Source: Trichomonas tenax
Taxonomy: Eukaryota > Parabasalia > Trichomonadida > Trichomonadidae
Reading direction: 5' to 3'
Length of the DNA stretch: 64,000 nucleotides
Assembly: GCA_023091735.1 (NCBI GenBank)
Contig: JALKBU010000086.1
Location: 1-64,000 of the forward strand
The notes under the pieces are model-generated. The model was not told where the DNA came from. It did no database searches and saw only the letters and a list, made by a program, of their open reading frames with translations. Shown here piece after piece: positions 55,281 through 64,000 of this stretch (within the stretch, counting starts at the first letter, position 1; every line of letters starts with the position of its first letter). Both the position numbers and the translations under genes were made by a program.

Positions 55281-57720
55281 TATTGTTTTGCGTGTCAATG
55301 AGCGACGTTGTAAAGTGCCAGATTGTCAGATTTTGAAAAGGTAACATTTAATGTAAAATGAAAAATGTCAAAAAAATAATAAAGGGTGAATATCTATTTG
55401 AATTTGATGTGAGTCAAATAAATTATATTATATAGGTGTTTTTCGTCCATTTCTGCTGCTATGTGCAACTATATCATACTGCATGGCTGCGACAGCAGCA
55501 GAAATGGATGAAAAGCACTTTCAAGAAGAAAGTTGTGCATCGAAGTAATTTCGACGGAAGCTAATGTTTTTTTTTTTTGCTTCTTTAGCTGGTGATGCCT
55601 TAGGGATACATAGATCCAGACATTCACCAGCTAAAGAAGCGAAAAACACAGCTTTATCCTCGGGTATAATTTGAAATAAAAAGCGTGCTTTTCGTCCATT
55701 TTTGCTGCTGTGTGCGACTGCATCACACTGTGTGGCTGGGCTCAGCAGCAAACATGTAGGAAAAGTATTGAAAATCGAAGTTATTTCAACGCAGTCCGAG
55801 ATCACTCGTTTCTTTAGCAAGTAAATTCTTAGCATCATATGAAGCTAAGGCAATCACCCGCTAAAGAAGCAAGGGATCTCGTATTTTTTTTTTTTTTTTT
55901 TTGTTGAAATAGCTTCGTTTCACAAAAAGATTTTGCTTTTTGGACAACCTTGATACTGTGTGCATCTACCACGCATATGATAGCTGCACACAGTATCAAA
56001 GATGTCCAAAAAACAGAGCTTAAAAAAATTAAACCGACGTAATTTCGATAAAAGTTGATGTTTTTGGCTTCTTTAGCTAGTGACTCCATAGATCTGCATA
56101 TATTCCAGACATTTACCAGCTAAACAAGCGAAAAACATTGTTTTATTATCGATTTAGAAATATAAATAAAAAATAAGCGTGCTTTTAATTCATTTTTGCT
56201 GCTGTGTGCAACTATGCCACATTATGTGGTTGCTTACAGCAGCAAAAATGGACGAAAAGCACGCTTTTTATTTCAAATTATACCCGAGGATAAAGCTGTG
56301 TTTTTCGCTTCTTTAGCTGGTGAATGTCTGGATCTATATATCCCTAAGGCATCACCAGCTAAAGAAGCAAAAAAAAAAAAACATTAGCTTCCGTCGAAAT
56401 TACTTCGATGCACAACTTTCTTCTTGAAAGTGCTTTTCATCCATTTCTGCTGCTGTCGCAGCCATGCAGTATGATATAGTTGCACATAGCAGCAGAAATG
56501 GATGAAAAACACGCTTTTTAAATTTCTAATTTGAATACTCCCCCCTCTAATTTCAAATCTGACTACATTTTTTATTTGGCAAATAATATTTTACTTGACA
56601 AAATGATTTTTTAATCATTTTTTGACTCTTTTTCAATACTGAAAATCTGACGATCAAACACTTTACAACATGACTCGTCGACAAGTTAAACACTTGGACA
56701 AGAATAATTTTACATTAGAAATATTTGTTTAAATCTTAATTATGTTCAGTATATAATAAAATTGAGAGGAGTACCCAGATTAAAAAACCTAGTTTATGAT
56801 AATATATTTCATTTTATAGTCATTGGTATCAATAAAAATTGGTAAAAATTGATATATTTGACAATCTGATATGTAAAATATTGATTATGACATGTAAAAT
56901 GTTTTTTGACAGATATGATGTTTCAAACTAGTTTATTTTGTTTAGATATTTCAATTGTATGTTCAGCAGAACATATTTGTTTCGTTAATATTTGATGATG
57001 TGAAATATGTTAACCAGCAGTGGCTGAAATTTACAAAGAAGGATAAAGTGAAAAAGTGACTTTTGAAAGCTTCACACAGTATCAAAGTTGGCCAAAAAGA
57101 AAAGCTTTAAATCGACGTTACCTCAGTGCAGTCCGATGTTTTTTGTTTCATTAGTTAGTAAAGCCTTAGAACCCCATGTATCTAAGACTTTCACTAGCTA
57201 AAGAACCAAAAAAAGTGATTTTGTTCTCGAAATATAATTACAAATAAAAAAGCGTGCTTTACATTCATTTTTGCTGCTACGTGCAACAAATACATACAAT
57301 CAGATTGTTCACAGCAACAAAAATGGAGGAAAGCTTGCTTTTTTATTTCTCATTAAAATCGAGGATGAAGCCTTTTTTGCCACTTTAGCTGGTGAGTGTC
57401 TTGAATCTGTGTGGTCCTAAGGCTTCACCAGCTAAAAAAGTCAAAAATATCGGCTTAAGACAATAATTATTTCGATATACAATACTTTTTTAATAAGTGC
57501 TTTTCGTCCATTTTTGCTGCTGTGTGTAGCTGCATGGTGTGGTGTAGATGCATAGAGCAGCAAAAAAGCACGAAATCTCCTTTTTAATGACATATCAAAT
57601 TCAAATAGATATTCCCCCTTAATTAATTTGTTGACATTTTTTCACTTTACACCAAATGCCACTTTTCAAAACTGACAATCTAACACTTTACAGACTGACT
57701 CATTGACATGCAAAACAATT
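55281..57720. mobile_element. Foldback element made of regularly spaced hairpins
   Basis: A ~1.1-kb palindrome (about 55431-56520, centre ~55974) has outer arms of ~250 bp that are nearly identical in inverted orientation. Each arm is a train of smaller hairpins of two kinds. Type A pairs CCATTT(C/T)TGCTGCT with AGCAGCA(G/A)AAATGG; type B pairs GCTTCTTTAGCTGGTGA with TCACCAGCTAAAGAAGC. They alternate A, B, A, B, centre, B, A, B, A at ~110-150-bp spacing (stems near 55444, 55579, 55690, 55807, 55938, 56067, 56178, 56307, 56437). A second, more diverged half-copy (B, A, B, A) runs 57061-57590. Outer flanks are again inverted: 55281-55430 matches 57590-57720, with CTCATTGACA.GCAAAACAAT at the tips. 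Small frames inside are by-products of the repeats. No transposase is encoded. Confidence 0.85.
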
Positions 57721-58464
57721 GCTTGAACAAAACAAAAAATGTCTTTAATCATTCGAGGTTGCTGTCATTCTATTCATATTCGTGTAGCTCATGATTGAGC
57801 TCGAAGAAACAAAAGAATCTAAATTCAAAAGTGATGAAGTTTTTCTGAATAATTGAAATGAACTGGGCTCTCAATTTCATCAGGAGGGGCTTACAAAGTT
57901 GAAAATATTTTCGAATAATATTAATCTATATCCAATATCATGCTGTATTAATCAAATCATTAGAAAATTTTAAGAGAGTGTATTGAAAAAAAATGTTTTT
58001 TATAGATCGAAACAAAAATGTCAAAATTTTGCGATTTCAAGCTGAGAATTGCTATCAGTATGACCTACAAATGCATAGGAAACATCAAAAATTTTAAAAT
58101 AACCGAAAATGAGAGAAAAATCATATTTAAAGGAAAAAGAATACTAAAGTATAATGTTTAGTTGACTTAAATTACAAATTAAACCCGAACGAAGTCATAA
58201 AGATTGAGACATAATTTCTGGGATATTATGATTCCTAGGAATCGTGAAATGGGCCAATCATAGGTATTGGGTTGGTTTCAAACGTAGATAGACTCTACGG
58301 AACAATATCATGAATAATTGTAAAATTATGCTATGTTGTTGCAAATTGCGAATGAATTCTGGTGTTGTTAGTTCTTTGAGGATATCAAGGATCTTCTCTG
58401 AAAGTTATAAATATTTTGAAAATCTTGATCTTGACTAATTAAATCACGTAATGCTAGATTTTCC
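57721..58464. other. Spacer between foldback element and transposase remnant
   Basis: AT-rich with scattered stops in all frames. It may contain the decayed C-terminal end of the transposase, but I cannot align it. Confidence 0.4.
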
Positions 58465-59350
58465 ATGGAGAAAGGGTACATACCAGATGAAAAGCTTTTG
58501 AACAAATCGTGGGATCGATCTTTGCCCACGCGTCAATGAAAGCTCTAAAGCGATCATAGCGTGTCTGTCGCGCATGGGAAACATTTTCCAAGCGATATTG
58601 GAGTCTGTTTACAGTCAAAAATCCGAGATAATCGGATTTCAGCTTCGATGCTATGACAACGTCGAATTCCTACAAGACATGTGAGCAGTTGGCGGGTAGA
58701 TCAATTAATTGTATGCCAAATAATGCAAGAAATCTGATTCCGAAGAATGACAGTCAACAATTAGAAAATCATTGAAAAATTGAGGGAATTGATGTCTCAA
58801 ATTATTAACATAGCTAACAAAATCTATACAGAATAAATCGAATAGCCTTATATCGGTCCATCCTGAACTTGATCCGAAAGACATTATATCAAAAATTTTA
58901 TTTCTGGAAATTCTGTTTGTAAGTTTGGAATGATAAAGATTGGAGGCATTTTGTAGCCTAAAGCGTTAAAACATCACATAGCCGAAATATGAGTGTCTTT
59001 TGGGTGGATGACACTTATATCGTAACTTGGATCAGATGTTAGTATTTTGAAAGTCATTTTGCACTGAGGCCGGTTTCATCCATATTGAACAATAAAAAAG
59101 GGGCGATATTGGCAAAAAAAAACCAAAATGTACTGAAATAATTTTGAATAGCGCATATATTACAATGTATACGCCTTGCCAACTCTCTCAGCAAATCTAT
59201 TACATGTAATGAGGGTTCACACTAAACTACTAAAAATTTACAAAATATATCTTCTATTGATTTATTCAAAGACGGAAATTGATGGAGACATGACCAGATC
59301 AAAGCCTTTTATATATATTTCAAATATATGTCTTATTAGAATGTATTTTC
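58465..59350 (-). pseudogene. Pogo/Tigger-type DDE transposase, heavily decayed
   Basis: Read on the minus strand, family landmarks appear in the right order but in different frames. NMDETGLSAK (near 59060-59090) holds the first catalytic Asp. GYKMPPIFIIPN follows, then SSSGWTD and IVDCHSS (second Asp region). LIDLPANCSHVL, then an in-frame stop, then FDVVIASKLK is the LP..THLLQPLDV..F..LK segment. RFRAFIDAWAKIDPTICSKAF is the C-terminal helix. The N-terminal HTH/CENP-B part above 59100 is barely readable. Several stops and frameshifts rule out function. Such transposases move DNA by cut-and-paste at TA sites. Inverted ends were not found. Confidence 0.75.
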
Positions 59351-59435
59351 AAGACTAAAACACGAGAATTTGCTTTCATAGCCCATAGCTAAGCAAATGC
59401 CACAGCAAAATCAATTTGATTAGCAAAATTATTTT

Positions 59436-59500
59436 TGACACGTAAATTATAATTTGACGTGTAACTATTTTTGACACGTAAAAATAATTTTTACATGGCA
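59436..59500 (+). promoter_or_regulatory. Cluster of four TTTAC[AG]TG.CA motifs upstream of the TKL kinase
   Basis: TGACACGTAAA at 59436 and 59472, a variant TGACGTGTAAC at 59455, and TTTACATGGCA at 59490-59500. The cluster ends 113 bp before the ATG. From there to 59613 the sequence is AT-rich, with TCAATTTTT near 59516 as a weak initiator. Confidence 0.55.
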
Positions 59501-59613
59501 TTATTATTTATCTTTCAATTTTTAACGACAACATATTGTAAAAAGTGAAACTATATCAAATGTTAATACAAATGTACAAAAATCAGAAAAATAATCGTAA
59601 AAAAGTGTATTAA

Positions 59614-61875
59614 ATGGGTGACTTTGTGAAACAGCTTTCGCAGCTGTCACAAAGTGTTGCGACGGTTGTGACGATCAAAACTCCGCCATTCATTCATTGC
59701 TCGAAAATTAACGCTTTCATTCAACTTTTGCGAAAATTAGCGCCATTATTGGGAACGACAACGAAAAAAATTAATTGGGGATTGAGTTTCACAATGAAAT
59801 CTGTCAACGACGTTCTCCACGAATTTAAACAACTTCATGCGCAATGTTTATACGAAAATTGCATTCATTATATCCTAATAACGCCAATAAAAACCGCATA
59901 TAACCAATTCACTGAGATGCTAAAGGAGCTACGAAAGGACTTCGACCAGTTAGGCGTCGAAACTGCTTTGCCATTAATAGATCAAGCACTCACGGACTTA
60001 GAACCTCAGGAAATGGTCGATTTGAAGAGAATTGGCGAAATATTCGTTCAGGTGCACGAGAAAAACATTAAATCATCGCGAAAAGACGTTCAGAAACAAT
60101 TATTAGAAAGAACGACATCTTTAGAAAACCTCGGAATACAGTTTAACTATCAGCCTGTTGACATAGTCGTTATACCTGAACTCCCAAACTCTCTAAATCT
60201 CGTGTTACAGCATGAAGACTTGGAATTTGGAAAACAAATCGGTGAAGGAATTAGCGGCAGAGTTTTAAAGGGCAAAATAAAGAGCACAGGAATGGTCGTA
60301 GCGATAAAAATTCTGCATTTAAGGCAGCTATCCAGTGCTGATATGGAAAGATTTAGAAATGAAATTTTCGCAATGTCAACATTAAATCATCTGTCATTGT
60401 TACCATTCTGTGGCTATACTCAGGAAGCTCCGTATTGTCTCGCGACAAAATTCATGGAAAATGGTTCATTATTTAGTATTTTATCAACAAAACCGCAATT
60501 TCTTTCTCCAACTGACAGAACTCTAATTGCATACGATGTAGCGTGTGGAATGGAGTTCCTACACTCACGTGGTGTCATTCACAGAGATCTTAAATCTTTA
60601 AATATTCTGTTAGACGAGAACAAGCGAGGAAAAATCTCAGATTTCGGCTTTGTGAGGATGAAGAGCAGTGTTCCAATGACTGGTTTAGTTGGAACATCGC
60701 ATTGGATGGCTCCAGAAATTTTATTGAGCAGTCCGAATTATGACGAAAAGATCGATATATACAGCTACGGTATTGTCCTTTGGGAGCTTCTTACATCAGA
60801 GAAGCCATATGCGAACGAAGATCCAAACACACTCCCACTCAAAGTCATTGAACACAATCTTAGACCTAAAATTCCAGAAGGAACGCCACAGAAGATCAAA
60901 TCTCTTATAGAAAAGTGTTGGTCATCATCTCCAGAGCAGAGACCATCTTTCCACGACATCATCAACTATTTCACGGATCCAGAGTATCATTTCCCAGGAA
61001 GTGAGCGATTCGTTCTTTTGAGAGAAACAGGAGCAGCAGTTTTTCACGCAAGAACAGGAAGTGAAAATGAGTTTTTGAAGCGTCCAATACCAAGCATCAG
61101 AAGGAACATGAATATGAAGAGCGTCTGCGTTTCTAAATCAGAAATAGGAACGACACTCGTCAAAAGGATCGAAGACGCAATGAATCAAGGACACATTGAA
61201 GCATTTCGAAATTCTATCGCAACATTCAGATCAATGCTTGACAGGAATAACATTTCATGGCCAAGAATTTCAACACAGTTCGTTAATCTCATTCAGCATT
61301 CACCGCATAACTTCAAAGTCCAATTGGTTCAGTTGTTTTTCGAAATCATATCAAATACGAATCAGTCAACATTTTCATCACCAAACTTGAACTCTAAACA
61401 GCCAGAAACTGATAACATGGCAAGTTTAGTTATCATTCGTTTACTCAATGATGAAGATCCAAATATAATTGAAATGTCTCTCACCATTCTTTCTTTAACT
61501 GGATCTGCATGCATGGACACAAAAGATGTTATTAAAACACTTCTCGGATTCGTTAAATACGGAGATCAAAAGTTCAGAGTCAAAGCTCTACATGCGCTTC
61601 TTGTTGGATGTACAACACAATCACTTAAACCACACTTGAACTCCCTTTTAATGTTTGGAATGAGGAAATTGCCTGTTTTGAGGCTAAGGACTCTTCTCAC
61701 GAAGACATTAGATATCTTGAATTCTTCAGAAGAGAGTGAAATCGATAGCAAAGTCCTTATCAAACTTCAAGCAATCCAGCAAAATGCTCCACCAGAGCTT
61801 AAAGATTTAACAAGTGAATGCATCAACACATACAAAGCAAAGAAGAAGGATTCTTTAGAAAAAAATATAATATAA
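59614..61875 (+). CDS. TKL-type protein kinase with C-terminal helical repeats
   Basis: 753 residues. Residues 1-190 form a helical N-terminal region of a kind seen on many trichomonad TKL kinases. The kinase domain is ~202-470: GEGISGRV (210-217), catalytic Lys232 in VAIKI, HRDLKSLN (323-330), DFGF (343-346), APE (366-368) and DIYSYGIVLWELLT. All catalytic residues are present, so it should be active. The HRDLKSLN and GTSHWMAPE motifs are of the tyrosine-kinase-like group with Ser/Thr specificity. Residues ~520-740 are ARM/HEAT-like helices, probably a binding scaffold. No membrane segment. A cytosolic signalling role is inferred; substrate unknown. Confidence 0.85.
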   Translation: MGDFVKQLSQLSQSVATVVTIKTPPFIHCSKINAFIQLLRKLAPLLGTTTKKINWGLSFTMKSVNDVLHEFKQLHAQCLYENCIHYILITPIKTAYNQFTEMLKELRKDFDQLGVETALPLIDQALTDLEPQEMVDLKRIGEIFVQVHEKNIKSSRKDVQKQLLERTTSLENLGIQFNYQPVDIVVIPELPNSLNLVLQHEDLEFGKQIGEGISGRVLKGKIKSTGMVVAIKILHLRQLSSADMERFRNEIFAMSTLNHLSLLPFCGYTQEAPYCLATKFMENGSLFSILSTKPQFLSPTDRTLIAYDVACGMEFLHSRGVIHRDLKSLNILLDENKRGKISDFGFVRMKSSVPMTGLVGTSHWMAPEILLSSPNYDEKIDIYSYGIVLWELLTSEKPYANEDPNTLPLKVIEHNLRPKIPEGTPQKIKSLIEKCWSSSPEQRPSFHDIINYFTDPEYHFPGSERFVLLRETGAAVFHARTGSENEFLKRPIPSIRRNMNMKSVCVSKSEIGTTLVKRIEDAMNQGHIEAFRNSIATFRSMLDRNNISWPRISTQFVNLIQHSPHNFKVQLVQLFFEIISNTNQSTFSSPNLNSKQPETDNMASLVIIRLLNDEDPNIIEMSLTILSLTGSACMDTKDVIKTLLGFVKYGDQKFRVKALHALLVGCTTQSLKPHLNSLLMFGMRKLPVLRLRTLLTKTLDILNSSEESEIDSKVLIKLQAIQQNAPPELKDLTSECINTYKAKKKDSLEKNII

Positions 61876-62188
61876 TTTATTTGTTTGAAATTTTATTACT
61901 TTTATGATTTAAATGTTTGTCTATTATTGTACATTAAGGTTTTATTGTATCACAAAATGGATTTACAGTAAAAATAAAGTATCATGATGGCAGGTGAGAG
62001 CTCCATCATGTAAAAGCAACTACAAAAAGCATTGTCATTGCTGCATTACGATATTGATGAAATCAATGATTAAAATCAATGCATTTATATATAATACTGA
62101 ATGCTATATCTGAGAAATTGAAAAAAAAAATAGTCTTTAGACTTTGAATTCAAGTCGATTTCAGTTAAAATATTATTATAGGGTATTT
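61876..62188. other. Spacer, nothing recognised
   Basis: AT-rich 3' region of the kinase gene. A short inverted pair, ATCATGATGG / CCATCATGT, lies at ~61981-62011 and could form a small hairpin in the 3' end. Confidence 0.4.
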
Positions 62189-62272
62189 TGGCACGTAAAT
62201 TATATATTTTGACATATAATAAATTTACATGTAAAATATTTAGTTGAAAAATATATATATTTGACACGTAAA
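62189..62272 (+). promoter_or_regulatory. Motif cluster upstream of the IQ-protein gene
   Basis: TGGCACGTAAA (62189-62199), a variant TTTACATGTAA (62224) and TGACACGTAAA (62262-62272). A TCATTGG initiator (62353-62359, A+1 at 62355) follows, 9 nt before the ATG. Confidence 0.55.
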
Positions 62273-62363
62273 AATGTAAATGCTAATGGCACTTTTTTGC
62301 TCGTTTTAGATTTTGAAAAAGCTTCCTACATCGAAGTTCGAGCAGCAGGACTTCATTGGAACG

Positions 62364-63290
62364 ATGAATCCGGAGGCCCTGAAACTGCCTGCTCTACAGA
62401 ATAAAAAAAAACCACATCCTTATGAAAAATTCGCTGAGTTAGCATTAAAAATCGACAATATCGTGAACGAAATTGATAAAGAACAGGAGAAAATCGATGA
62501 AATCCTAAATACAGATAAACCAACACCATTTTGTACATTTAAAAAGTGGTTGAACGACTTTGAAGAAAGAATTAAAGAAAGAGACACAGAATTAAATATA
62601 TTTTCTAAGCATTTAACATCATTCCGTGAAAAAGTTGATCCCACGTTTGTAGAAGTTGAATGTGCCAATGAAAAAACACCTTCTTATGATACAGTTTCTT
62701 ATTCTCTTCTTGTTTCCAACGAACAACGCAATTTCTTCTCAAAGAACGACATTGTGCACCAAAATAACGAACTTAAAATATTAATTCATCAACAGCAAGA
62801 AGCTATATTAAATTTGCGTCAAAGACTTAAGATTTTCGAAGACTTTCGCAACAAAAACGCTATAAAATTCACTATTGCATCGCTTAAACAAGGAACGATG
62901 CCAATTGCACTTGCAGGAGCTGCTCCAACACGCGCAAACGAGCTTCGTGCAAAACAAAAGATTTTGTCTGCAGAACTCGTTCAACTTGTCAAGAAACGCA
63001 TGGAACTTCTCAAGAAACACAACGAGGAAAGATATGTTCTTAGACACGAGAAGATATTGAACGCGAAGGCCATTCTCATCCAAAGCGTGTGGCGTGGATA
63101 TCTCGCGAGAAAACATGTCAGACATCTTCATAAATGCGCAGTCATGATCCAGAAGCATGTCAGAGGTTGGCTCATTCGTTATCAGCAGAAGATTGCAATG
63201 GAGGATCTCATTATCGAACAAGCTAAACTCACTAATCACACTACTGAAGAACCATCAGCAAGAGAAGAAGTTGCAGAAGAAATTAATTAA
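62364..63290 (+). CDS. IQ-motif, coiled-coil protein (possibly axonemal)
   Basis: 308 residues from ATG 62364. The frame is open from a TTG at 62313, but the ATG sits 9 nt behind an initiator. The N-terminal ~210 residues are helical and coiled coil (FAELALKIDNIVNEIDKEQE, LIHQQQEAILNLRQRLKIF). Residues ~244-285 hold two IQ motifs back to back, AILIQSVWRGYLARKHVR and AVMIQKHVRGWLIRYQQK, which bind calmodulin or similar EF-hand proteins. The tail is short and acidic. Several axonemal and dynein-regulatory proteins have this layout, but the family is not certain. With the ciliary genes nearby an axonemal role is plausible. Confidence 0.75.
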   Translation: MNPEALKLPALQNKKKPHPYEKFAELALKIDNIVNEIDKEQEKIDEILNTDKPTPFCTFKKWLNDFEERIKERDTELNIFSKHLTSFREKVDPTFVEVECANEKTPSYDTVSYSLLVSNEQRNFFSKNDIVHQNNELKILIHQQQEAILNLRQRLKIFEDFRNKNAIKFTIASLKQGTMPIALAGAAPTRANELRAKQKILSAELVQLVKKRMELLKKHNEERYVLRHEKILNAKAILIQSVWRGYLARKHVRHLHKCAVMIQKHVRGWLIRYQQKIAMEDLIIEQAKLTNHTTEEPSAREEVAEEIN

Positions 63291-63723
63291 CAAAATTTAT
63301 CTGCCATCAAACATGTTTGTAATTAACATAAAATATTTATTTGTTTTGATAAATGAATTTATAATATCACTTAAACTCCACTAAAAATCACTGAAGAGTA
63401 ACTGATACTGTGACAATAAGTTTAATAATTAGTTTTGGAAAATGATTTTGCAAATTTTTTCTATAAGTTAAAGCCAGCATAAAAGGAGTATAAATTTAAT
63501 TAATATGGTAAGAGGGTATTACAAATTCATGAGCCAACATATGAGAAAATTAGTTTTCAAAATATGAAATTTCAATTTGGATAAAACCTCAATATAGATC
63601 AATGATATATTGGAAAAGTGAAGCTATTTATGTAAAGATTAGTCCTAGCCAAGAAGCGCAATAGATTTAGATAAATATTTACAAACAATTACAATAACAA
63701 GGAACATAAACAAAACCAGAGCT
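63291..63723. other. Spacer, nothing recognised
   Basis: AT-rich sequence between converging genes. No ORF, repeat or motif seen. Confidence 0.5.
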
Positions 63724-63999
63724 CTACTTGTTGTATTGCTTTAAGAAGTTCATTGTTGAATCTACATAACTTGATAATTGTTCAACTGTTTTAGAAATGC
63801 TTGAAGATCTGATCTGCTTGTCCAGTGAATCAATCTGCTCGTCTAATTGAGCGAATAATTGATTGACTTCATCTGGAATTTCAACTGGTTGATCCATATC
63901 AATCAAAGGTAATTCAGGCAACAGCTCTGCCAAATATTGGTCGATTGTATTGCGAATTGACTCAATAAATGCGTTTTTACGACCGAGAATTTGTTGTTG
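63724..63999 (-). CDS. C-terminal end of an unknown helical protein (partial)
   Basis: The minus-strand frame is open from the window edge to the stop at 63724 and gives the last 91 residues. No start is inside the window; the apparent start at 63933 is a TTG. The sequence is helical and acidic (FIESIRNTIDQYLAELLPEL, EVNQLFAQLDEQIDSLDKQI, VEQLSSYVDSTMNFLKQYNK) and probably coiled coil. Family not recognised. Confidence 0.6.
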   Translation of the reverse strand, partial: QQQILGRKNAFIESIRNTIDQYLAELLPELPLIDMDQPVEIPDEVNQLFAQLDEQIDSLDKQIRSSSISKTVEQLSSYVDSTMNFLKQYNK

Positions 64000-64000
64000 A

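Noticed and set aside
55521..56387. Overlapping small frames with shared peptide (YSSKNGRKARFLFQII) on both strands
   Set aside because: They arise from the inverted repeat of the foldback element; the same DNA is read twice.
62273..62363. Possible first exon and intron before the IQ gene (ATGGCAC...TTTTAG)
   Set aside because: No trichomonad intron signals (GTAYGT, ACTAACACACAG); an initiator 9 nt before ATG 62364 explains the start.
1..64000. CRISPR arrays, operons or prokaryotic ribosome binding sites
   Set aside because: No spacer-repeat arrays; repeats found are hairpins and satellites, and gene layout and initiators are eukaryotic.

Overview
The window looks like chromosomal DNA of a parabasalid protist (trichomonad-like, for example Tritrichomonas or Trichomonas). 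It is AT-rich, its genes are intronless and lie on both strands, and several start codons sit 5-20 nt behind a TCA(+1)-type initiator such as TCACTTTT or TCATTAT. The decayed gene families (GP63-like M8 peptidase, BspA-like LRR protein, Cys-rich surface protein) are ones that are expanded in trichomonads. Species cannot be fixed from the sequence alone. Some open frames begin at GTG or TTG; I moved those starts to the first credible ATG.

Layout. 1-1.5 kb: tail of an unknown basic protein, then a repeat-rich spacer. 1.5-9.7 kb: CEP104, two small unknown proteins, a TEDC1-like protein, a helical-repeat protein and an alpha/beta hydrolase without its serine nucleophile. 9.7-15.7 kb: a tiny ORF, a broken secreted-protein gene, Pelota/Dom34, a broken CDC50 gene and empty DNA. 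15.7-21.3 kb: a 1,845-residue charged coiled-coil protein. 21.3-24.8 kb: a MITE-like insertion and a BspA-like pseudogene. 24.8-33.5 kb: ARP3, COG2, a coiled-coil protein and an RRM protein. 33.6-40.2 kb: a surface-protein pseudogene, IFT70, a GP63-like pseudogene and a hairpin array. 40.2-50.3 kb: a COPI-associated membrane protein, an ARM-like protein, CCT4, a tandem-repeat block and a Nup205/Nup192-type nucleoporin. 50.5-59.4 kb: surface-protein fragments, kinesin-2, a large foldback element built of regularly spaced hairpins, and a dead pogo-type transposase. 59.6-64 kb: a TKL kinase, an IQ-motif protein and the end of an unknown gene.

The intact genes fall into two working groups. Ciliary and basal-body genes are CEP104, TEDC1-like, IFT70, kinesin-2 and possibly the IQ and coiled-coil proteins. 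Core cell genes are Pelota (ribosome rescue), ARP3 (actin branching), COG2 and the COPI-associated protein (Golgi), CCT4 (actin and tubulin folding) and the nucleoporin. They are not arranged in operons.

The most interesting non-coding signals are an 11-bp motif, TTTAC[AG]TG[TAG]CA, that recurs on either strand in spacers and often just ahead of genes; a MITE-like element carrying four copies of it; and the hairpin trains at 55.3-57.7 kb and 38.8-39.3 kb.
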